64,000 bases of DNA from Streptococcus porcinus (GCF_901542335.1 NZ_LR594036.1:186001-250000), one strand, 5' to 3'. Counted from the first letter of the stretch, positions 26,280 through 35,451 are shown. Notes: a model not told the origin generated them from the sequence alone. Translations and numbers: made by a program.

Positions 26280-27539
26280 TTGTCAATATCAGTAGTAAAT
26301 GTAGGAAAAGATAAGACGGACTTTGATTTATTTGTGGAACAACATCCTTATGGAAATCTTTTACAATCGAGCTCATGGGCACAGGTGAAGAATAATTGGC
26401 AGTCTTGTCAGCTTGCGTTTTATCAGGATCAAGAATTAGTAGCATGTGCTTCTATTTTGATAAAAAAGGTGATTAAAAATATTAAAGTTGCATACATACC
26501 AAGAGGTCCTATAGTTGATTATAAGAATCCGGAGCTTGTAAAGTCTGTTTTTAAAGCATTAAAAGAATATAGTCACAAAGAAAAGTTCCTCTTATTAAAA
26601 TGTGATCCTAATTTTCTATTTGACAGAGAAAATCTTAAGCAAACAGACTATTGTCAACAGATGATTGAAGAGATGGAAAAAATGGGTTATTCGTGGACTG
26701 GTTTGACTTTCAATTTGAGTGACACTATCCAACCTCGTTTTCAGGCTAATAAATATCTAAAACAGGATTCTTTCAACGATTATCAAAAGCATGTTAACCG
26801 CCTGACTAAGACGGCCACTAAAAAAGGTGTAGAAATTATTAAGGGCTCTGAAGACGAAGTTAGACTTTTTTCAGAACTTGTTGTTCGAACAGAACAAAGA
26901 AAAAATATCCATTTACGAAATTATGATTATTTTAAAAAGATAAAGGATACCTACAAGAACAAAGCAGAGTTTTACTTTGCTACAATTAACATTGATAAGC
27001 AATTGGCAAAACAAAAGGAACGCTTGTTGCAATTAGAGAATGATTTAGCAGAAACACCAGGACATCAAAAAAATCGCTTGAAAGAACTTAAGCAACAAAA
27101 AGCTTCGGTACTTAAACAAGTTGATGAATTGACAGCTCTGGCCGAAAATAATCCTAGTCAATTAGTTGTTGCAGGTGTGTTAGGAATACGCTTTGCTACG
27201 GGGATAGAGTTACTCTATGCGAGTATGGATGAACGATTTAAACACTATTATCCTCAATACCTTCTAGATACGGAAATTTTCAAGAGATGTCACCAAGAAG
27301 GTCTAAGTTGGGCAAATATGGGTGGTGTGGAAGGAAACCTTGAAGGTGGTTTATCTGTTTTCAAGTTATCATTTAAACCAACTATTGAGGAATATATTGG
27401 AGAGTTTAATTTATCACCTAATCAGCAACTCTATCGATTAGGTAAAGATGCCTACAGGATTTACAAAAAAATAGCTAAAACTATAACGGTTAAAGCATCA
27501 AAAAAATTATCACTAAAAAAAGATCAAGGTAAACATTAA
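26280..27539 (+). CDS. FemX/FemAB-type peptidoglycan branching aminoacyltransferase (MurM/MurN-like)
   Basis: 419 residues, the usual FemABX length. Two GNAT-like subdomains are visible (about 1-160 with NLLQSSSWAQVKNNW and AYIPRGPIVDY; about 160-240 and 290-400 with GGVEGNLEGGLSVFKLSF), with a coiled-coil arm (about 238-288) between. It adds amino acids from aminoacyl-tRNA to the lipid II stem Lys to form the peptidoglycan cross-bridge. The TTG start at 26280 follows AAGGAG. It stands alone; the amino acid added cannot be told from sequence. Confidence 0.88.
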   Translation: MSISVVNVGKDKTDFDLFVEQHPYGNLLQSSSWAQVKNNWQSCQLAFYQDQELVACASILIKKVIKNIKVAYIPRGPIVDYKNPELVKSVFKALKEYSHKEKFLLLKCDPNFLFDRENLKQTDYCQQMIEEMEKMGYSWTGLTFNLSDTIQPRFQANKYLKQDSFNDYQKHVNRLTKTATKKGVEIIKGSEDEVRLFSELVVRTEQRKNIHLRNYDYFKKIKDTYKNKAEFYFATINIDKQLAKQKERLLQLENDLAETPGHQKNRLKELKQQKASVLKQVDELTALAENNPSQLVVAGVLGIRFATGIELLYASMDERFKHYYPQYLLDTEIFKRCHQEGLSWANMGGVEGNLEGGLSVFKLSFKPTIEEYIGEFNLSPNQQLYRLGKDAYRIYKKIAKTITVKASKKLSLKKDQGKH

Positions 27540-27627
27540 AAATCTGAATAGCAGCCTAGCTTTATCGAAAATAGGTAAAAAGTACTATTAACGGCAAAAA
27601 AATGTACCTTCTATTATAAAGAACGCT

Positions 27628-27664
27628 AAAAGAACCGAGCTCTCTATAGAGAACTCGGTTCTTT
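27628..27664. terminator. Bidirectional terminator between the Fem-type gene and spi
   Basis: Stem AAAAGAACCGAG / CTCGGTTCTTT with an inner CTCTATAGAG palindrome. Convergent genes lie on both sides. The rest of 27540-27857 holds no supported gene. Confidence 0.85.
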
Positions 27665-27857
27665 GTTTGGCAATAGCCTGGAGGCAATATTGAGAAAGTT
27701 ATAACGACTTACTCAACTTGTGACTATTTTGATTTTAGCAGTTGTCTCCGCAGTGATAGTAATCAGTTGGGTCAGTGTAATACATCGAAAATAGCGATTT
27801 TTAGGATTTGGCTTCAAATGATGGTTAAACGATAGTTAGTACTAGACAATAAACGTC

Positions 27858-28163
27858 TTAATCCAGAGATTTAATTTGTTCTTGATAAGCTTCTATCATG
27901 CTCCATACATTTTTTTGGTTGATGTCAAGTTCGTTGTCAAAAGAATACCCTAAAATTGTATGTGCTCTTGTATCTCCGGATACGAGAATAAAGCCTGTTG
28001 GAAAGAGAGAATAGATGTATACTTCACTACTTGTATGATTACTATCCAAAGGATAAATTAACTGCTGTATGCGCACGTTACCTTTATGTTGTGTATGTTC
28101 TTGACAGAATATCTCAGCCTCGTGACGCGCTTGCGCTTCTGTTCTAACAAAATCAATGCCCAT
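27858..28163 (-). CDS. spi: Spi, propeptide-like inhibitor of SpeB
   Basis: 101 residues, without a signal peptide, starting at ATG 28163 one nt after the speB stop. A longer upstream frame would overlap speB and is less likely. It resembles the SpeB propeptide itself: EAEIFCQEH, VYIYSLFPTGFILVSGDTRA and ILGYSFDNELD align with [30 protein letters not shown] and [11 protein letters not shown] in SpeB. In S. pyogenes, Spi is a cytoplasmic inhibitor that protects the cell from prematurely active protease. Translation is probably coupled to speB, since no separate ribosome-binding site is seen. No prsA gene follows. Confidence 0.9.
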   Translation of the reverse strand: MGIDFVRTEAQARHEAEIFCQEHTQHKGNVRIQQLIYPLDSNHTSSEVYIYSLFPTGFILVSGDTRAHTILGYSFDNELDINQKNVWSMIEAYQEQIKSLD

Positions 28164-28164
28164 A

Positions 28165-29358
28165 CTAAGGTTTGATTCCGACAACAGCGCTTTGATAGTG
28201 ATTAAAGCCACCAGAGCCTCCACCAGTACCAAGAGAAGAAGGGTTTAGAGCATCTAATCTGAAGAAACCATCAGCGACTCCGCCCCAGCCCCAGTTAACA
28301 TGGTAGAAGTCATTTCCGTCAGAACCATCGATAACGAATGCATGGCCACCTAAGTCACCAACACCTTGGTAGTATACTGGTTGGTTTTGAGTCAATTCGT
28401 TATCAATTTGTGTTTCCCAATCTTCTTTACTGTAACTATCGCGTGAAATTTGGTGAACAGATTGAGCGTAGCCGAAGTTTTCTTTCAAGGCTTTTTGTAC
28501 GAGAGGACTACCTGCTGAACCACTGGATGGGCCGTAGTCCATTCTTACTGTAATACCAACGTCAGACATTAGTTGTGCAACAGCTGTTTTTTGAACATCA
28601 GATTCGTTTCCATTGTAAGAAGGTAAAATGTTATTCCAGTTGTACACTCTAGTAGAAATAGGTGCAGTTAATGTTATAGGGCTCTTAAAGTATTTATTAC
28701 TAAAGGTATAAGTGAAGTCTTTTAATCCTTTATTAGGGTAATTATGATATTTCATAATTTGAGCAGTTGCAGTAGCAACACATCCAGTTGCTGCATCTTG
28801 TCCTATATATTTTTCTTCTCCAGGTCCTGCTTGTTCTATAATAGGTGTTAACAGATTGTAAGGGTAACCTTGGTTATAGTGAATACCTTTAGCATCTAGT
28901 AGAGAGTTAACTACTGGTTGTTTAATATTAGTAGTATCTGTGTATGGGGTATCTATTTTTTTATTTTCTGTAATTTGTTTGGCATAGCTTTCAATAAAGG
29001 AAGCAATATTTTCCTTACCACTGGCATCGAATGAACCTTTTGTAGAATAGCCTAAAATCTCTGGAGAACGTTTATCTGCAGAAACAATAACGAAACCACC
29101 GGTAGAAATATTGTAGACATACATGTTAGAGTCGGAAAGTTTATCCCCTAATGTTACTTTGTCCAATTTAATGTTTTGGGCATCTCCCCCAGCTTTAGCT
29201 TTGATAGAGTCATTTTTTTCAATAAATGTGATAGCTGAATTTTTGGCTTCTTGTTCGTTACGACCAAAGTTTTCAGAAGCAAAAACTGGATTAGAAAGGA
29301 TAAATCCACTTAACGTTAAAATACTTAATAGCTTAATACCTAATTTCTTTTTATTCAT
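28165..29358 (-). CDS. speB: Streptopain-family cysteine protease (SpeB)
   Basis: 397-residue zymogen of family C10: signal peptide (about 1-27, ending VFA-SE), propeptide to about K146, then the mature protease. Catalytic Cys193 lies in [11 protein letters not shown] and His339 in [10 protein letters not shown], with the Trp motif HVNWGWGG and the glycine-rich C-terminal loop GTGGGSGG. The propeptide-mature junction (NIK-QPVV) matches the S. pyogenes one. It is secreted and self-activated, degrading host and bacterial surface proteins. The sequence is clearly homologous to but diverged from S. pyogenes SpeB. Regulated by the adjacent RopB and the SIP peptide encoded in its long leader region; forms an operon with spi. 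Confidence 0.95.
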   Translation of the reverse strand: MNKKKLGIKLLSILTLSGFILSNPVFASENFGRNEQEAKNSAITFIEKNDSIKAKAGGDAQNIKLDKVTLGDKLSDSNMYVYNISTGGFVIVSADKRSPEILGYSTKGSFDASGKENIASFIESYAKQITENKKIDTPYTDTTNIKQPVVNSLLDAKGIHYNQGYPYNLLTPIIEQAGPGEEKYIGQDAATGCVATATAQIMKYHNYPNKGLKDFTYTFSNKYFKSPITLTAPISTRVYNWNNILPSYNGNESDVQKTAVAQLMSDVGITVRMDYGPSSGSAGSPLVQKALKENFGYAQSVHQISRDSYSKEDWETQIDNELTQNQPVYYQGVGDLGGHAFVIDGSDGNDFYHVNWGWGGVADGFFRLDALNPSSLGTGGGSGGFNHYQSAVVGIKP

Positions 29359-29380
29359 GATTAATACCTCCGTAAAATAA

Positions 29381-29996
29381 ATGAGTCTAATAAGTTCATT
29401 TCTAACAGTACATTGGACACACCTCCAAACTTAAAATGAGGCCGTCTAATATTTTCGTCTCTAGCTGAAAATATCTTTTGGCTTATAAATGAAAGCACTA
29501 TTAACAATGATGGTTTCTCCTTACTATTTAGGGGTTCTTGAATACCTCAGTGTCACTCTACTGGTGATTGGCAAGTTACACAGGGCTGAATAATAAGAAA
29601 GTGAGTAAATAGTTTTTTTTTAAGAATCACCCTTTTCAAGGCTTGTTTTATTGCTAACATAATTTGGCATGGAATAAATCTATAACTCCTTGAAAGGGAA
29701 AGTTTTTGAAACTATGGCTTAGAGATTAGGTAACCGGTTTCGTAACTACATCTTAACCTTCTGAAGATGAACTTCTTTTTATTATTATCAATAGTTAAAA
29801 AACTTAACTTTTTAGTAGTTTTCTCATTCCATCAACTAGAAATCGCAACGTTTTAATGCTGATTTCGGACAATAATGACCTCTTATAGTTGACAAGGAGG
29901 TTGAAAATACTGATAATAATAAGTAAGCCAATTAATATATCAGTCAATGCTTTTAGTTGATTCTTTACTCTTAACCACCATCATTTTCCACTGTAC
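29381..29996 (-). promoter_or_regulatory. Long leader region of speB
   Basis: About 615 bp between the sip stop and the speB ribosome-binding site (GGAGG at about 29370). No other ORF with a good start site was seen. A hairpin is predicted between ACCCTTTTCAAGG (29628-29642) and CCTTGAAAGG (29688-29697), and a shorter one around 29448-29475. An unusually long 5' leader is also known for S. pyogenes speB. Confidence 0.5.
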
Positions 29997-30023
29997 CTAT
30001 AGAAATAGCAATAACAACCACAT
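29997..30023 (-). CDS. sip: SIP pheromone (SpeB-inducing peptide), MWLLLLFL
   Basis: Nine-codon minus-strand ORF: ATG TGG TTG TTA TTG CTA TTT CTA TAG, giving the leaderless octapeptide MWLLLLFL. It is preceded by a strong Shine-Dalgarno AAAGGAGG 8 nt before the ATG. The peptide equals the S. pyogenes SIP as I remember it, which is exported, re-imported and bound by RopB to activate speB at high density. Its position, between ropB and speB and in the speB direction, is the same as in S. pyogenes. About 124 bp separates it from the divergent ropB start and should hold its promoter. Far too short for ordinary gene finding. Confidence 0.93.
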   Translation of the reverse strand: MWLLLLFL

Positions 30024-30081
30024 AACACGTACCTCCTTTTAAATTCCTTTTGGCTATATATTAAAACAGAATGGGATTGAA

Positions 30082-30110
30082 TAGACAATTTGTTGCGCAT
30101 TATGTACAAT
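30082..30110 (+). promoter_or_regulatory. Candidate ropB promoter
   Basis: TAGACA (30082-30087), 17-bp spacer, TACAAT (30105-30110), about 38 bp before the ropB ATG. The same 124-bp segment must hold the oppositely directed sip/speB promoter (a TTGTCT-like -35 on the minus strand overlaps here). Confidence 0.4.
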
Positions 30111-30147
30111 AGTAACGTATTTTTGACATAAATTAAGGAGGCTTAAA

Positions 30148-30996
30148 ATGGAACTTGGCGAAACTGTCGAATTTATTAGGCATTCGAAAAATATTCCCAT
30201 TAAACAAGTTTGCGGTGATTACTTAACTAGACAGACTTATCACCGCTTTATAAAGAATAATCTTGACATTTCTTCTACAAAGCTACTTTATATCTTAGAT
30301 AATCTAAACGTAAATGTTGATGAATTTCTCTTTATTAGTAATAACTTTAAAAGATATCAAGAATTTATCGACATGGATACGGCTAAACATTACTTTGAAA
30401 ACCAAGATACAACAGGACTACATCAGATTCTAACTTCATATAAAGATAGTAAGTCGACAAAAGAAAAGAACCTCTTTGCTTTAGTAAAGGTTTTATTAGC
30501 TATGTTAACTAATGAAGATTGCCTTAAAGAGCGACTTTACCTATCAAACTATCTTGTTAATATTGAAACCTGGAGTCACTATGAAACGGTACTGTTTAAT
30601 AACTGTATGTTTATTTTTGATTCTAACTTCATCGAAATTATTTTTTCAAAAGTTATCCTAAACCTTGATAAGTACAATACACTTAGGTGCTATGGAAATG
30701 AATCTATTAGAATGTTCGTTAATATGCTTATCTTATTCATTCAAAGGCAAGAGTACCAAAAAGCTGCCGAAATTCTAGCGCAGATTAAAAATTATAGCCT
30801 AAATGAAGATTGCTTATATGAGAGGTGTTGTATCACCTTTTTTGAAGGTATCATTGATATCATACATGGCAAAGAAGGAGCCGAGCGAAAATGCGAAAAA
30901 ATATTACAAGTTTTTGAACTATTGAATTGTAAAACAATCCATAAAATGTTTAAGGCATATTTAAAAGATATAAAAAATAAAGTTAAATATGCTTAA
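30148..30996 (+). CDS. ropB: RopB (Rgg-family), peptide-responsive activator of speB
   Basis: 282 residues: an N-terminal helix-turn-helix (about 5-60, VEFIRHSKNIPIKQVCGDYL) and C-terminal TPR-like repeats that bind peptide. Residues reported for S. pyogenes RopB, as I recall them, are present at the same numbers: N152, N192, C222, Y224 and R226 for SIP binding, and H144, Y176, Y182 and E185 for pH sensing. It is divergent from sip-speB-spi, with AAGGAGG 4 nt before ATG. It should be a cytosolic SIP receptor that binds the shared promoter region and activates speB. Confidence 0.93.
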   Translation: MELGETVEFIRHSKNIPIKQVCGDYLTRQTYHRFIKNNLDISSTKLLYILDNLNVNVDEFLFISNNFKRYQEFIDMDTAKHYFENQDTTGLHQILTSYKDSKSTKEKNLFALVKVLLAMLTNEDCLKERLYLSNYLVNIETWSHYETVLFNNCMFIFDSNFIEIIFSKVILNLDKYNTLRCYGNESIRMFVNMLILFIQRQEYQKAAEILAQIKNYSLNEDCLYERCCITFFEGIIDIIHGKEGAERKCEKILQVFELLNCKTIHKMFKAYLKDIKNKVKYA

Positions 30997-31157
30997 ATAT
31001 CGATTTAAACACTAAAAGATAAAGCATTCTTTTATAGAAAATACAAGCCACCTTTTTAACAAGTTATCAGCCACTATTAAATTGTTAGTATGTTTCAGAG
31101 TAGCTCAACTTGGAGTTGCTAAAGCATTTTATAGTTTTGGAAGAGACATCAAGATAC

Positions 31158-31184
31158 AAAAAAGCCTTTATAAAAGGCTTTTTT
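31158..31184 (+). terminator. Terminator downstream of ropB
   Basis: Stem AAAAAAGCC / GGCTTTTTT with a T-run, about 160 nt past the ropB stop. The rest of 30997-31287 holds nothing recognisable. Confidence 0.8.
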
Positions 31185-31287
31185 GCATGACTTGGTAAAC
31201 TAAACTGATTTAGTGAAGGTGACTATTAAAATTCAAGGAAATTATGAATATTATGAAGAAGTTTTTTAATTAAATCATTATAAAATG

Positions 31288-31349
31288 TTGACAATTAGAT
31301 TAATTAGCGTTAATATTAACTGGTTAACAACCGGTTAATAACTAGTTAA
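31288..31349 (+). promoter_or_regulatory. lmb promoter with three AdcR-type zinc-repressor boxes
   Basis: Consensus promoter TTGACA (31288-31293), 17-bp spacer, TAATAT (31311-31316). Three palindromes follow at 11-bp spacing: a perfect TTAACTGGTTAA (31316-31327), AACCGGTTAA (31329-31338) and TAACTAGTTA (31339-31348). These match the streptococcal AdcR consensus TTAACYRGTTAA, and their overlap with -10 and the start point implies zinc-dependent repression. Confidence 0.85.
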
Positions 31350-31369
31350 AAATTTTATGAAGGAGTCTT

Positions 31370-32290
31370 ATGAAAAAAATATTTTTGACTTTTTTTCTGT
31401 TAGTTATTTTGTTTGCAACTTCTGCTTGTCAGAAGGCAGTAAAGCCTAGTTCTAGTCAGCATGGACTATCTATTGTGACAAGTTTCTACCCGATATATGC
31501 TATGACAAAAGAGGTTTCAGGTGACTTAAATGATGTGAGGATGATTCAGTCTGGTGCTGGGATTCATTCCTTTGAACCCTCAGCTAATGATGTAGCAGCT
31601 ATATACGATGCAGATTTATTTATTTATCATTCACATACTTTGGAATCTTGGGCAGATGATCTGGATTTTAATCTGAAGAAAACGAAAGCTACTGCGTTTG
31701 AAGCTTCAAAATCATTAACTTTAGATAGAGTTAATGGATTAGAGGATGTTGAAGTCAAAGAGGGAATTGACCCAGCAACCTTATATGACCCTCATACTTG
31801 GACAGACCCTGTTTTAGCTGGAGAAGAAGCACTGAATATTGGAAAAAAATTGAGTCAAATAGATCCGGATAATTCAGAATACTATACTAAAAATGCTAAG
31901 TCATTTAAGCAGAAAGCAGATCAATTAGCTGAGGAGTATCATAAGAAATTCAAATCAGTAAAGGCTAAGAATTTTGTAACTCAGCATACAGCCTTCTCTT
32001 ATTTAGCAAAACGTTTTGGATTAAAACAATTAGGCATTTCAGGGATTTCCCCAGATCAAGAGCCATCACCACGTCAACTAACTGAGATTCAAGCATTTAT
32101 TAAAGAGTATAAGGTGAAGACTATTTTTGCTGAGGACAATGTTAGTCCGAAGATTGCTCATACTATTGCTAAAGCAACTAAAGCTAAAGTTAAAACTTTG
32201 AGTCCGTTGGAGTCTGCACCACGTGGTGATAAATCGTATCTAGAAAATCTTAGGAAAAATATGGAAGTTCTTTATCAAAATTTAAAATAA
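31370..32290 (+). CDS. lmb: Zinc-binding laminin-binding lipoprotein Lmb/Lsp (AdcAII)
   Basis: 306 residues. The lipoprotein signal with lipobox TSAC-Q (Cys about 19) is followed by a cluster A-I/ZnuA-type solute-binding protein. Zinc ligands expected for the family are visible: His in GIHSFEPS, His in DPHTWTDP, His in TQHTAFSYL and the acidic FAEDNVS. It captures zinc outside the membrane for an ABC importer encoded elsewhere, and homologues are laminin adhesins. It is the first gene of a bicistron with the histidine-triad gene 13 nt downstream, behind a triple AdcR box. Confidence 0.95.
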   Translation: MKKIFLTFFLLVILFATSACQKAVKPSSSQHGLSIVTSFYPIYAMTKEVSGDLNDVRMIQSGAGIHSFEPSANDVAAIYDADLFIYHSHTLESWADDLDFNLKKTKATAFEASKSLTLDRVNGLEDVEVKEGIDPATLYDPHTWTDPVLAGEEALNIGKKLSQIDPDNSEYYTKNAKSFKQKADQLAEEYHKKFKSVKAKNFVTQHTAFSYLAKRFGLKQLGISGISPDQEPSPRQLTEIQAFIKEYKVKTIFAEDNVSPKIAHTIAKATKAKVKTLSPLESAPRGDKSYLENLRKNMEVLYQNLK

Positions 32291-32303
32291 AAGGAGATAG
32301 GAT

Positions 32304-34886
32304 TTGAAAAAGAAATATATCTACACTAGTTCAGCAGTTGCTATTTTACTAGCTAGCCATATAGGGCTTTATCAATTAGGTAAGCTTCAGGCTGATACAA
32401 ACCATAAGGATAACAAAATTGCATATGTCAATGATATCAAAAAAAGCACGCAAGCGTCTAAAAAAGATAAAACCATGGATCAGATTAGCGCTGAAGAAGG
32501 TATCACTGCAGAACAAATAGTAGTTAAAATTACCGACCAAGGCTATGTTACATCACACGGAGATCATTTCCACTTTTACAATGGTAAAGTGCCTTATGAT
32601 GCGATTCTTAGTGAAGAATTAGTAATGACTGACCCTAATTATCAGTTTAAACAATCTGACGTTGTTAATGAAGTTTTGGACGGCTATATTATTAAAGTAG
32701 ATGGGAAATACTACGTTTATCTCAAGCCAGGAAGTAAGCGTAAAAATATTCGTAGTAAACAGGAAATAGCTGAGCAGGCTGCCAAAGGAACAAAGGAAGC
32801 AAAAGAAAAGGGTCTAGCTAAGGTATCTCATCTTAGTAAAGCAGAAGTTGTAGCGGTTAATAAAGCTAAAAGCCAAGGGCGTTACACAACTGATGATGGT
32901 TATATCTTTAGTCCAACTGATGTGATTGATGATTTTGGTGATGCCTATTTAGTTCCGCATGGCAACCATTTCCATTATATTCCCAAAAAAGATTTATCTC
33001 CAAGTGAATTAGCAGCCGCTCAGGCCTACTGGAATCAGAAAAACGGTAGAGGCTCGCATCAGACTGATTACCAGCCATTCCCGTTCCCAAATCCAGCTCC
33101 TCATAGAGGCTCAACTTGGCATAACTCTCCAAATCATGGTCCTCATAACGGTAATCATGGCTCCTCTTCACATAGACCAAATGGAAACTCGTCTTCTGAT
33201 AAACACAATAATAAAGATTTTGAGGGCAAATCATTTAAAGAGCTTTTAGATTTATTGCATAGTATGGATTTAAAAGATCGTCATGTTGAATCAGATGGAC
33301 TGATATTTGAACCAACACAAGTAGTAAGAGCTAATGATTTTGGTTATGTTATTCCTCACGGGGATCACTATCATATTATTCCTCGTAATCAATTGTCAGC
33401 TTTGGAAATCTTGTTAGCTGACCGCTATTTAGCAGGACAAACGCACGACACTCCAAAACCACATCAACCAGATAAAGATAAAACTAAAAAAGTTATTCAT
33501 ACATTTTTAGGACCTTCTATTATAGCTTACGGTAAAGGGCTTGATGGTAAGCCTTATGACACTAGTGATAACTATGTCTTTAGTAAGAACTCTATTTATT
33601 CTGTTGATAAATCCGGAGTAACTGCTAAACACGGTTCTCATTTTCACTATGTGGGATTTGGTGAATTAGAACAAAATGAACTGGATCAAGTTGCAGAATG
33701 GTTGAAAGCCAAGGGTCAAGATAAGGAATTAGCAAAAGCTTTGGGGCAATCAGAAGGAGAAGAGAAGTTCCCGTTTGATGCTAAAAAAGTCAGTCTTAAA
33801 GTAGTTAATAATGGTAAAGTTGGTTATATGATGACTAAAGATGGTAGAGACTATTTTTATGATCGTGAACATCTTGATTTAACACAGATTGCTTTTGCAG
33901 AGCAAGAACTGATGCTCAAAGATAAAAATAACTATAAATATGATATTAAAAATGATGGTATTGAGCCAGCACTACTGGTAAATCTTGATAGTTTACCAAT
34001 GCATGTTGGTAATGCCTCTTATGATACAGGAACTGAATTTATTATTCCTCATATTGACCATATCCACGTGGTTAGGTATAGTAATTTATCAAAAGAACAG
34101 ATTGCTACAATCAAGTATTTAATGAGTCATCCAGAAGTTCGACCAGAACCATGGACTCAGCCACATGGTAAAGGGGAGAAGAAAACACATACAGAACAAC
34201 CTAAGTATATTGTTAATGTCACACCAGTGGAAAAACGTCAAGGTCTGCCAAACTGGATGGTTATCCATTCAGTAGAAGAAGTTCAACAAGCACTTAAAGA
34301 AGGCCGCTACGCTACGACGGATGGTTACATTTTCAATCCTCACGATATCCTTGATCCAAAGACATTTGTTTGGAGAGATGGCTCCTTCAGTATTCCTAGA
34401 GCAGAAGGTGGCTCTTTAAGGGCTATCAGGAAAAATGACCTATCTGAGTCTGAGTGGCAAAAAGCTCAAGAATTCGTTGCTCAGAGAAGAGCTTCAGATG
34501 CTGCACGTGAGAAAAAAACAGATAAGAAATCACCGGTTGAAAAATCACCCGAAAAATCATCTGAAAAACCAGTTGCTCCAAGCGTGAATCCGGCCCCTAA
34601 CGAAGATAAAAGTAATGAAGTAAGGACGACCGTTCCATTGCCAAAAGAGGAAGAGAGGAATCTTCCGGAAGCGAGCAAACCAGAGAAGGTCCAACCTTCA
34701 GAAAGTAATAGTTCAACCAATTATGGGTTGGATAGTGGCACCCTGCAAACTCGTATCGCACAAATAGCCCAAAAAGAAGGAGTTGATCCTAAACAGATGA
34801 CTCTCCTACCAACTGGTGTTCAATTTACTGATAAAACTGGTCATCTCGTTCTATATGATATTAAAACCCTACAAAAAATCGGTTAA
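32304..34886 (+). CDS. htpA: Histidine-triad surface protein (HtpA/PhtD-like)
   Basis: 860 residues with an N-terminal signal or anchor segment. Five HxxHxH zinc-binding triads are visible: HGDHFHFY (~87), HGNHFHYI (~220), HGDHYHII (~350), HGSHFHYV (~446) and HIDHIHVV (~592). A His/Pro/Asn-rich linker lies at about 255-310, and the tail rich in Lys/Pro/Glu from about 730 ends in a short domain. No LPXTG. These proteins hand zinc to Lmb/AdcAII and bind complement factors in relatives. TTG start 32304 follows AAAGGAGATA. Same operon as lmb and probably under the same AdcR control. Confidence 0.92.
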   Translation: MKKKYIYTSSAVAILLASHIGLYQLGKLQADTNHKDNKIAYVNDIKKSTQASKKDKTMDQISAEEGITAEQIVVKITDQGYVTSHGDHFHFYNGKVPYDAILSEELVMTDPNYQFKQSDVVNEVLDGYIIKVDGKYYVYLKPGSKRKNIRSKQEIAEQAAKGTKEAKEKGLAKVSHLSKAEVVAVNKAKSQGRYTTDDGYIFSPTDVIDDFGDAYLVPHGNHFHYIPKKDLSPSELAAAQAYWNQKNGRGSHQTDYQPFPFPNPAPHRGSTWHNSPNHGPHNGNHGSSSHRPNGNSSSDKHNNKDFEGKSFKELLDLLHSMDLKDRHVESDGLIFEPTQVVRANDFGYVIPHGDHYHIIPRNQLSALEILLADRYLAGQTHDTPKPHQPDKDKTKKVIHTFLGPSIIAYGKGLDGKPYDTSDNYVFSKNSIYSVDKSGVTAKHGSHFHYVGFGELEQNELDQVAEWLKAKGQDKELAKALGQSEGEEKFPFDAKKVSLKVVNNGKVGYMMTKDGRDYFYDREHLDLTQIAFAEQELMLKDKNNYKYDIKNDGIEPALLVNLDSLPMHVGNASYDTGTEFIIPHIDHIHVVRYSNLSKEQIATIKYLMSHPEVRPEPWTQPHGKGEKKTHTEQPKYIVNVTPVEKRQGLPNWMVIHSVEEVQQALKEGRYATTDGYIFNPHDILDPKTFVWRDGSFSIPRAEGGSLRAIRKNDLSESEWQKAQEFVAQRRASDAAREKKTDKKSPVEKSPEKSSEKPVAPSVNPAPNEDKSNEVRTTVPLPKEEERNLPEASKPEKVQPSESNSSTNYGLDSGTLQTRIAQIAQKEGVDPKQMTLLPTGVQFTDKTGHLVLYDIKTLQKIG

Positions 34887-35058
34887 TCTGGCTATTTTTG
34901 AAAGAAGGTGACCTGATAAAAGAGATTATGTTAAAAAGCTTTTTCAAGTTGCTAGGACAAATAAGTCAAAAAATGGATACTATACCTATGAGAAAATAAA
35001 TAATAGTTTATATTTAATAATGCAGTGTATAACTTTCGACATAAGGCTATGGCATCAT

Positions 35059-35091
35059 AAAAGCAGGAATTAATTTTGAATTCCTGCTTTT
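35059..35091 (+). terminator. Terminator of the lmb-htpA operon
   Basis: Perfect stem AAAAGCAGGAATT / AATTCCTGCTTTT, about 175 nt past the htpA stop. Confidence 0.8.
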
Positions 35092-35235
35092 GTTATAAAG
35101 TATTTCAAAAAATATCAGTAACCAGATGTATGAGCTAACTTAGGAGTTATCTAGTTCAGTAGTGTTTTATTACCTGTTCAGAACGCACATTAATTCTAGT
35201 TAGTGTGATAAAATGAAACCAGGAGAATAAGCCAT

Positions 35236-35349
35236 ATGAGAAGTGAACAAGTGATAATTAATTTAATACGGAGCATAGCTCAATTGGATGATAGAATTGA
35301 GGTAGATAAAATAGCTAGCAAAACCAACTCAACTAGAAAAGCAATATAA
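35236..35349 (+). pseudogene. Possible N-terminal relic of an aminoglycoside 6-adenylyltransferase-like gene
   Basis: The 37-codon ORF begins MRSEQVIINLIRSIAQLDDR, resembling the conserved start (MRSExxxxxLxxxxAxxDxRI) of ANT(6)/AadE-type nucleotidyltransferases. It has a GGAGAA site upstream and then diverges and stops. No catalytic GSR motif remains. It could be chance resemblance over about 20 residues. Confidence 0.4.
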
Positions 35350-35451
35350 GGCTTAACCATGGTAACTATCAGTCAGCGATGATTCTTATGAAAAGTTATC
35401 AAAAACTAGTTAAAGAAAAGCCTTTTAATATTTTTTGATAAAAGGAGTTCT

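Noticed and set aside
27720..27794. Short hydrophobic plus-strand frame (GTG, VTILILAVVSAVIVISW..)
   Set aside because: It looks like a single membrane helix or small pheromone, but no ribosome-binding site precedes it and it lies beyond a terminator. It may be a fragment; not supported as a gene.
28164..28232. Upstream extension of spi to ATG 28232
   Set aside because: The extra 23 residues overlap speB in another frame and do not resemble the SpeB propeptide. ATG 28163 sits right after the speB stop.
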